From NCBI GenBank assembly GCA_021234155.1, contig JAJEKV010000511.1, forward strand, positions 99,897 through 163,896: DNA of 64,000 nucleotides. The letters are read 5' to 3'. A program made the translations under genes and the position numbers. This stretch comes from Isoetes taiwanensis. Lineage: Eukaryota; Streptophyta; Lycopodiopsida; Isoetales; Isoetaceae. The first letter of the stretch is position 1, and each line of letters starts with the position of its first letter. The notes beneath the pieces were generated by a model. The model searched no databases and was not told the origin of the DNA. It saw only the letters and a program-made list of their open reading frames with translations. Positions 56,944 to 64,000 of this stretch are shown one piece after another.

Positions 56944-57015
56944 GGATCCATGGCGCAATGGTAGCGCGTCTGACTCCAGATCAGAAGGTTGCGTGTTCGA
57001 TTCACGTTGGGTTCA
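56944..57015 (+). tRNA. tRNA-Trp(CCA)
   Basis: Same 72-base sequence as the copy at 42427, with TTTT downstream. Confidence 0.95.
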
Positions 57016-57231
57016 ATTTTGTGTGCCAAAATGAGAAGCACTTCTCGTAATTTTTGTGTTACACCTCGGATGATTCAAGCAAGTAGAACACTCATGTTAC
57101 ATTCCAAATGCCCTCGGTCTCTAGCACTGAGAGTGACACTCCAAGTGCTCTTTAACTCCAATTCAAAGAACCTTTCTATCTGCATGAGGATCGAAGTATT
57201 AGGGGGCTTTAAAAAGCGAAAGGTCTATTAT

Positions 57232-57304
57232 GGGGTTGTAGCTCAGATGGTAGAGCGCTCGCTTTGCATGCGAGAGGCATTGGGATCGATACCCAACTTC
57301 TCCA
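57232..57304 (+). tRNA. tRNA-Ala(TGC)
   Basis: Same 73-base sequence as the copy at 42717; TTTTT downstream. Confidence 0.88.
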
Positions 57305-57532
57305 TTGTTTTTGTGCATCGTTGTTAAATAGAGATATAAAGATTCACCAGGAAATGACCTCGAATTGAAATTTAATTAATAACATTGTTAAATAGCGATA
57401 TAAAAGACTCACCAGCAAACAACCTTAAATTGGAATTTAAATAATTATTTAGCAATACTTGCTAACTTACTGGCTTCTATCTGTATATGCGATTGCTAAT
57501 AGAGGGTACTAAGGAGCTATAGTGTTATTATG

Positions 57533-57605
57533 GGGGTTGTAGCTCAGATGGTAGAGCGCTCGCTTCGCATGTGAGAGGCATTGGGATCGATACCCAACTT
57601 CTCCA
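57533..57605 (+). tRNA. tRNA-Ala(CGC), anticodon-stem variant
   Basis: One change: anticodon stem GCGAG to GTGAG, giving a G-U wobble with CTCGC. Otherwise as at 41733. Confidence 0.8.
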
Positions 57606-57740
57606 TCTTGGTATCATTACCAATGACATACTGGATTATCTCAAAGAATTTATGGACCATTATTACCACTCCAAATGTATACCAATGACATACTGGATTA
57701 TCTCAAAGAATTTATGGACCATTATTACCACTCCAAATGT
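57601..57740. repeat. ~68-bp direct duplication at the segmental join
   Basis: ACCAATGACATACTGGATTA through CCACTCCAAATGTA occurs twice in succession (from ~57619 and ~57682) next to the join, a local repair scar. Confidence 0.85.
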
Positions 57741-60408
57741 ATTGAAAGCGAGGTTTGATGGCTAATAGATATGATTCCACATCTAAAGTATACTGCATTT
57801 GTCTCATCTCTTGCTTACTAAATGTGCAGATCACATGATGCTACTTCTCAAATCTGGAACATCAATTGATCCATTATAGTTTAGAGCTGGCTTGATACGA
57901 TCAGAGGCATAAGAGCCATGTCGAAGTCCTAAAGTCCTAAAAATGATCCTACGAAGGTAAATCATTGGCATACTACCTATAGTCTGAAATTAAATGTAAG
58001 ATACAGTAAAGTTGTCCTTTGTCACACTTTGAAGAAGATTGAGATCAACCAGATATTATTTACTCTAAAGGGCAAATAGATGCACAATTTTTGTTACATA
58101 TATTTTTCTTGACAATCAGATATTTGTTGCACAATGCACTTGCTGGGCTTCTTATGTGTGATGCAACGATTCAAATGATGTTGAAGTGTGCTTGGTGTGA
58201 CAATATCTTCCATCTTTTAATAAAGTATTCTTGTGAACAATATCTATTAGTTTCTCATACATTAAATATGGCTTTAGGTCATGGCCATAATTATTATTTG
58301 CTGTAAAGACACTGGAAATAGATGCATAATTTTTGTTGGATGTGTTTTTCTTGACAGTTAGATATTTGTTGCAGAATGCAATTTGCTGGGCTTCTTTTGT
58401 GATGCAACGATTCAAGCACTGTTGAAATGTGTTTGGTGCGGCAATATGTTCTATCTTTCAGTAAAGTATCATTGTGACCAACATCTATTTGTTATATTGA
58501 ATATGGCTTTAAGTCATGGCCAATTAGATCGTACCCCAAGCTTGCTGTCATTTGAGTCTTTGTTTCACCCCAAGCTTGCTGTCATTTGAGTCTTTGTTTT
58601 ACGGCTGACATTGTACTTGCAAATGCTCCCATACCATGCTGTCATTGTTGTCTTGAACTACAGTATGGTGCAGCAAGTCTGGCATTAACTATGAGTCCCA
58701 CGATCTAGACAAGGAACATAGCCATTTTACCTTTGATGCAAGTGGCTAAGCACTAGATGTTATAAAAGTGGCCAAGGCATGCCCTTCAGTTTATACTTCT
58801 GCGTTGTCTGATGGACGAAAAGAAGATCTATTCTATTCACTATGGCAATTCTTCAGCCTTCAACAATGGACTATAAGCAAATGATAGAGAACACGCAGGG
58901 AATTAAATGCTACATGGATTATTTTGATCTTGAATTTAAATCTATGTTTGCAGCAAATGCAACATAGATTATGTATTTTTAATATGCCATTGTTGCTTTT
59001 GTCGCATTTATTATTGCTATATGATGTAAGAATCATATTTATAGGAAGATAGACTGACCAAGGCCTTTATGTATATTGGAAGTATGCTCGATAGGCTATC
59101 AATATTTGTGCTTCTGTTTATCAAATTTGTACCAAAGCCACAAATTTATCTGTCAATTTGGTACAAGAGCAAGGAACCACCAAGTCTTAACATCAGACAA
59201 ACAACACTACAAATAATCGGATGCATCTAAACATCAGGTGGTTGGTACTGAACATCAGATAAGCAACACCACAAATAATTGTCTGTCCATTGTGTCCACT
59301 GTCACCAGTATGTTAGAGATGCATATTTGAGAGAGCATTATCCGTCTTTACAATTGCAAATTCAGGTCTGTTGTCTAGAGAAAGCATTGATCATATAAGA
59401 TAATTTGGTACCAGAACAATTTGTGATAATCAATTCAAATCACAACCTATGGTAGGTAAGACCTTTGCATGTGCCCCAATGCATCTTGGTAGGATATTGT
59501 ATGAGTTCGTTTTTCTTGCCTCATTAGTCTTGACGTAGCATTTTCAATGCATTGTAACGATCCAGTGAATATAAGAATTCAACTATATAATTTTGTTGTG
59601 GAACTTCTATAAACAAGTTCACTTGAAGCTTTTCAATTAAGTTCCAACTTTAGTAGGGGCAAGATGAAAACTTGCCCAGAAAATGGCCTTCAAAACTGAA
59701 TAAAATACAAGGGAAATGACCAATTTATTTTAATTAGAAGAAATTGTGTGCACCATAAAAAATTTCCTGATACAATGACTACTTGAAACATTTTAACGCG
59801 AAGCTTCGTAGTGTTTTAAACCCATCTGATATACGACCTCTTCCATGCACTATTGCTACATAAGCTTTTAATTATTATATATTAACAACTACGGTCAACC
59901 ACCTTCTAGCCTAAGAATTACGTTCACCTCAGCCAATTCAATTCAATCTTTATAGCCCAACAACGCTCAATACCGCCAAGAATAAACATGTTCTTGCTTT
60001 TACAATAATAAGCAATAACATGCCCAATACCACCAAGAAGTAAATCCCCTTCTACATAATGTTCCATCCGAATATTTGCACAAAACATTTATAAGGTTCC
60101 AACTTAAGCCTAGCAACGCTGGGCACCGTTACTAGTTCTTCAATAATTACTTCTTAACGGTACTGTAGCTTGAAAAATTCAAGAACAATTCGGATGATCT
60201 TGCTTTTAACGGGAAGCATCTTCCTCCCACCTGTATGTTTTGTGAAGGCACTTGTTCGTTCTCCTGGCCATAGAAAACGTCGTTGCCATTGTAGCCAATA
60301 ACTCCCTTTTTGGGCATTTTGGTAATTTTAGCAAGGTGTAGGGGCATTCTGGCTTTTTTCCTATGATCTACTTGTTACTAGAGTACATTTGATGATCTTG
60401 GTCGTGCC

Positions 60409-60480
60409 GGATCCATGGCGCAATGGTAGCGCGTCTGACTCCAGATCAGAAGGTTGCGTGTTCGATTCACGTTGGGTTCA
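60409..60480 (+). tRNA. tRNA-Trp(CCA)
   Basis: Consensus sequence; TTTT downstream. Confidence 0.95.
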
Positions 60481-60691
60481 ATTTTGTGTGCCAAAATGAG
60501 AAGCACTTCTCGTAATTTTTTGTGTTACACTCAGATGATTCAAGCAAGTAGAACACTCATGTTACATTCCAAATGCCCTCGGTCTCTAGCACAGAGAGTG
60601 ACACTCCAAGTGCTCTTTAACTCCAATTCAGCAACGCCTTTCTATCCGTATCTGAGGGATCGAGTATTAGGGGGCTTTAAAGGTCTATTAT

Positions 60692-60763
60692 GGGGTTGTA
60701 GCTCGGATGGTAGAGCTTCGCTTTGCATGCGAGAGGCATTGGGATCGATACCCAACTTCTCCA
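60692..60763 (+). tRNA. tRNA-Ala(TGC), 72-nt variant
   Basis: GAGC is followed by TTCGC instead of GCTCGC, so base 26 is missing and the stem starts with a U-G pair. D loop has CGGATGG. Possibly a weak or dead gene. Confidence 0.6.
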
Positions 60764-60992
60764 TTGTTTTTGTGCATCGTTGTTAAATAGAGATATAAAA
60801 GATTCACCAGGAAATGTCCTCGAATTGAAATTTAAATAATAATATTGTTAAATAGCGATATAAAAGACTCACCAGCAAACACCCTTAAATTGGAATTTAA
60901 ATAATTATTTAGCAATACTTGCTAACTTACTGGCTTCTATCTGTATATGCGATTGCTAATAGAGGGTTCTAAGGAGCTATAGTGTTATTATG

Positions 60993-61065
60993 GGGGTTGT
61001 AGCTCAGATGGTAGAGCGCTCGCTTCGCATGCGAGAGGCATTGGGATCGATACCTAACTTCTCCA
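60993..61065 (+). tRNA. tRNA-Ala(CGC), T-stem G-U variant
   Basis: T stem TTGGG/CCTAA keeps pairing through a G-U. Otherwise as at 41733. Confidence 0.83.
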
Positions 61066-61685
61066 TCTTGGTATCATTACCAATGACATACTGGATTATC
61101 TCAAAGAATTTATGGACCATTATTACCACTCACACACGAGAATTTTTCAGAAATTTAGGGACCAGAAATTTCTCAGACTCATCAAACAATCTCAAACCAT
61201 GAGCGTTTTACCTTTCTACTTTTTTTTTCTAGAATAGTTAGAGTGCCCTCCAACTTCGAGGCATATTTGGTAACTTTTGGCAATATTACTTTTCTGGCTC
61301 CTCAAATTCAAAACTTGTCTTCACAACATTGTAGACTATGATAAGAGCGTTCCAAAGAGACCGAATTCGTCTAAATCGGAGTTGGAATTCACAAGTTATG
61401 CTCTTTTGAATTATTATTCAATAATTACTTCTTAACGGTCTGTAGCTTGAAAAATTCAAGAACAATTCGGATGATCTTGCTTCAAACGGGAAGCATCTTC
61501 CTCCCACCTGTATGTTTTGTGAAGGCACTTGTTCGTTCTCCTGGCCATAGAAAACGTCGTTGCCATTGTAGCCAATAACTCCCTTTTTGGGCATTTTGGT
61601 AATTTTAGCAAGGTGTAGGGGCATTCTGGCTTTTTTCCTATGATCTACTTGTTGCTAGAGTACTTTTGATGATCTTGGTCGTGCC

Positions 61686-61757
61686 GGATCCATGGCGCAA
61701 TGGTAGCGCGTCTGACTCCAGATCAGAAGGTTGCGTGTTCGATTCACGTTGGGTTCA
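61686..61757 (+). tRNA. tRNA-Trp(CCA)
   Basis: Consensus sequence; TTTT downstream. Confidence 0.95.
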
Positions 61758-61974
61758 ATTTTGTGCGCCAAAATGAGAAGCACTTCTCGTAATTTTTTGT
61801 GTTACACTCAGATGATTCAAGCAAGTAGAACACTCATGTTACATTCCAAATGCCCTCGATCTCTAGCACAGAGAGTGACACTCCAAGTGCTCTTTAACTC
61901 CAATTTAGCAACGCCTTTCTACTGTGTACAAGATCTAGTATTAGGGGGGCTTTAAAAAGCGAAAAGTCTATTAT

Positions 61975-62047
61975 GGGGTTGTAGCTCAGATGGTAGAGCG
62001 CTCGCTTTGCATGCGAGAGGCATTGGGATCGATACTCAACTTCTCCA
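61975..62047 (+). tRNA. tRNA-Ala(TGC), T-stem G-U variant
   Basis: T stem TTGGG/CTCAA with a G-U pair; TTTTT downstream. Confidence 0.83.
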
Positions 62048-62276
62048 TTGTTTTTGTGCATCGTTGTTAAATAGAGATATAAAAGATTCACCAGGAAATG
62101 TCCTCGAATTGAAATTTAAATAATAATATTGTTAAATAGCGATATAAAAGACTCACCAGCAAACACCCTTAAATTGGAATTTAAATAATTATTTAGCAAT
62201 ACTTGCTAACTTACTGGCTTCTATCTGTATATGCGATTGCTAATAGAGGGTTCTAAGGAGCTATAGTGTTATTATG

Positions 62277-62349
62277 GGGGTTGTAGCTCAGATGGTAGAG
62301 CGCTCGCTTCGCATGCGAGAGGCATTGGGATCGATACCCAACTTCTCCA
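62277..62349 (+). tRNA. tRNA-Ala(CGC)
   Basis: Identical to the copy at 41733. Confidence 0.85.
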
Positions 62350-62972
62350 TCTTGGTATCATTACCAATGACATACTGGATTATCTCAAAGAATTTATGGA
62401 CCATTATTACCACTCACACACGAGAATTTTTCAGAAATTTAGGGACCAGAAATTTCTCAGACTCATCAAACAATCTCAAACCATGAGCGTTTTACCTTTC
62501 TACTTTTTTTTTCTAGAATAGTTAGAGTGCCCTCCAACTTCGAGGCATATTTGGTAACTTTTGGCAATATTACTTTTCTGGCTCCTCAAATTCAAAACTT
62601 GTCTTCACAACATTGTAGACTATGATAAGAGGGTTCCAAAGAGACCGAATTCGTCTAAATCGGAGTTGGAATTCACAAGTTATGCTCCTTTGAGTTATTA
62701 TTCAATAATTACTTCTTAATCCAGATTTGTAGCTTGAAAAATTCAAGAACAATTCGGATGATCTTGCTTCAAACGGGAAGCATCTTGCTCCCACCTGTAT
62801 GTTTTGTGAAGGCACTTGTTCGTTCTCCTGGCCATAGAAAACGTCGTTGCCATTGTAGCCAATAACTCCCTTTTTGGGCATTTTGGTAATTTTAGCAAGG
62901 TGTAGGGGCATTCTGGCTTTTTTCCTATGATCTACTTGTTGCTAGAGTACTTTTGATGATCTTGGTCGTGCC

Positions 62973-63044
62973 GGATCCATGGCGCAATGGTAGCGCGTCT
63001 GACTCCAGATCAGAAGGTTGCGTGTTCGATTCACGTTGGGTTCA
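62973..63044 (+). tRNA. tRNA-Trp(CCA)
   Basis: Consensus sequence. The spacer after it is shortened by about 125 bases near 63080, but TTTT remains directly downstream. Confidence 0.95.
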
Positions 63045-63134
63045 ATTTTGTGCGCCAAAATGAGAAGCACTTCTCGTAATACTGTATACAAGATCTAGTA
63101 TTAGGGGGACTTTAAAAAGCGAAAAGTCTATTAT

Positions 63135-63207
63135 GGGGTTGTAGCTCAGATGGTAGAGCGCTCGCTTTGCATGCGAGAGGCATTGGGATCGATACTCAAC
63201 TTCTCCA
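63135..63207 (+). tRNA. tRNA-Ala(TGC), T-stem G-U variant
   Basis: Same variant as at 61975; TTTTT downstream. Confidence 0.83.
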
Positions 63208-63435
63208 TTGTTTTTGTGCATCGTTGTTAAATAGAGATATAAAAGATTCACCAGGAAATGTCCTCGAATTGAAATTTAAATAATAATATTGTTAAATAGC
63301 GATATAAAAGACTCACCAGCAAACACCCTTAAATTGGAATTTAAATAATTATTTAGCAATACTTGCTAACTTACTGGCTTCTATCGTATATCACATTGCT
63401 AATAGAGGGTTCTAAGGAGCTATAGTGTTATTATG

Positions 63436-63508
63436 GGGGTTGTAGCTCAGATGGTAGAGCGCTCGCTTCGCATGCGAGAGGCATTGGGATCGATACCTAA
63501 CTTCTCCA
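63436..63508 (+). tRNA. tRNA-Ala(CGC), T-stem G-U variant
   Basis: Same variant as at 60993. The last tRNA before the window edge. Confidence 0.83.
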
Positions 63509-64000
63509 TCTTGGTATCATTACCAATGACATACTGGATTATCTCAAAGAATTTATGGACCATTATTACCACTCACACACGAGAATTTTTCAGAAATTTA
63601 GGGACCAGAAATTTCTCAGACTCATCAAACAATCTCAAACCATGAGCGTTTTACCTTTCTACTTTTTTTTTCTAGAATAGTTAGAGTGCCCTCCAACTTC
63701 GAGGCATATTTGGTAACTTTTGGCAATATTACTTTTCTGGCTCCTCAAATTCAAAACTTGTCTTCACAACATTGTAGACTATGATAAGAGCGTTCCAAAG
63801 AGACCGAATTCGTCTAAATCGGAGTTGGAATTCACAAGTTATGCTCTTTTGAATTATTATTCAATAATTACTTCTTAACGGTCTGTAGCTTGAAAAATTC
63901 AAGAACAATTCGGATGATCTTGCTTCAAACGGGAAGCATCTTGTTCACCTGTATAAGTCGGTGAAGGCACTTGCTCCTGCTCTCCCCGCCATAGAAAACG

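Larger units (their letters stand above)
54280..60135. repeat. Segmental duplication of Helitron 3' part plus array unit
   Basis: 54280-56670 is repeated at 57735-60135 with only scattered differences, offset about 3455. The left join of the copy lies in array sequence at CCACTCCAAATGTATTG, a short match (ACTC) between array and Helitron. Both copies end with CTAG then TTCTTCAATAATTACTTC, sharing the same A-to-C change from the array's TTATTCAATAATT. So the second Helitron end came by duplication and not by a new insertion. Confidence 0.9.
41640..64000. repeat. Tandem array of a ~1.28-kb unit carrying Ala-Trp-Ala tRNA genes
   Basis: Undisturbed Ala(CGC)-to-Ala(CGC) distances are 1283 (46401 to 47684) and 1284 (60993 to 62277). 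One unit is 1159 because about 125 bases of Trp-Ala spacer are lost near 63080. Larger distances are explained by insertions at 42986-43871, 44428-45650 and 48103-56670 and by the duplication at 57.7-60.1 kb. The unit has three tRNA genes on the plus strand plus AT-rich spacer. The array runs off the right edge. Confidence 0.95.

Noticed and set aside
57735-60135. An independent fourth Helitron insertion
   Set aside because: It lacks a 5' end and shares the first copy's altered 3' flank, so segmental duplication explains it.
42472-61955. Repeated ORFs starting MRVRFTLGSILCAKMRST and MGVVAQMVERSLRMREALGS
   Set aside because: They are translations of the tRNA-Trp and tRNA-Ala genes and their spacers, and recur only because the unit is repeated.
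41640-64000. CRISPR-like array
   Set aside because: Units are 1.28 kb with tRNA genes in plant nuclear-type DNA; no short repeats with unique spacers.

Overview
The window looks like repeat-rich nuclear DNA of a land plant. Evidence: plant-type tRNA-Ala and tRNA-Trp genes, plant Helitron ends (5' TC, 3' hairpin plus CTAG, A/T insertion sites), an LTR with a polypurine tract, L1-type LINE debris, and gene pieces resembling plant GH5 mannanase, GT47/IRX10-type exostosin and PPR proteins. The PPR wording and the two families of large, intron-containing mobile genes suggest a large-genome fern such as Ceratopteris or Adiantum. That placement is inference at modest confidence. I see no clearly intact, ordinary housekeeping protein gene.

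Layout. 1-2.12 kb: a DNA element with terminal inverted repeats and many subterminal repeats. 2.1-7.4 kb: scrambled LINE reverse-transcriptase debris holding two decayed pieces of a tRNA-Trp/tRNA-Ala cluster. 8.7-11 kb: a 21-bp minisatellite, a Ty3-type RT scrap and an LTR with its polypurine tract. 11.5-16.1 kb: a broken minus-strand gene of the GHTH(D/E)DID (DUF7869-like) class and a small neighbour ORF. 16.3-18.5 kb: a 119-bp satellite and a possible small three-exon gene. 19.2-25.7 kb: a MITE, a 1.1-kb palindrome and two blocks of a 19-bp minisatellite. 25.8-30.0 kb: a compound microsatellite, a tandem repeat, and a Helitron inserted in that repeat which carries mannanase-like and PPR-like pieces. 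30.2-32.3 kb: minisatellites, a small ORF and a second, truncated DUF7869-like gene. 32.3-41.6 kb: two convergent multi-exon genes that look like one large mobile element, a DFAENY-type putative transposase (plus) and a multidomain protein with coiled coil, Cys/His cluster, AT-hook and FCP1-like domain (minus). A 1.8-kb Helitron sits inside an exon of the latter.

41.6-64 kb: a tandem array of a ~1.28-kb unit, each carrying tRNA-Ala(CGC), tRNA-Trp(CCA) and tRNA-Ala(TGC). I place 22 tRNA loci, some decayed. The array is broken by a nested Helitron-in-Helitron (48.1-56.7 kb), by an ~0.9-kb insert and a retroelement, and by a segmental duplication that copied the outer Helitron's 3' part together with array units. 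The inner Helitron carries an IRX10-like exon.

The strongest results rest on exact sequence joins. Removing each of the three best Helitrons rejoins a known flanking sequence: an open reading frame at 37.9/39.7 kb, a tandem repeat at 26.6/30.0 kb, and the 5' end of another Helitron at 48.1/52.8 kb. Family names come from memory of motifs and were not searched.
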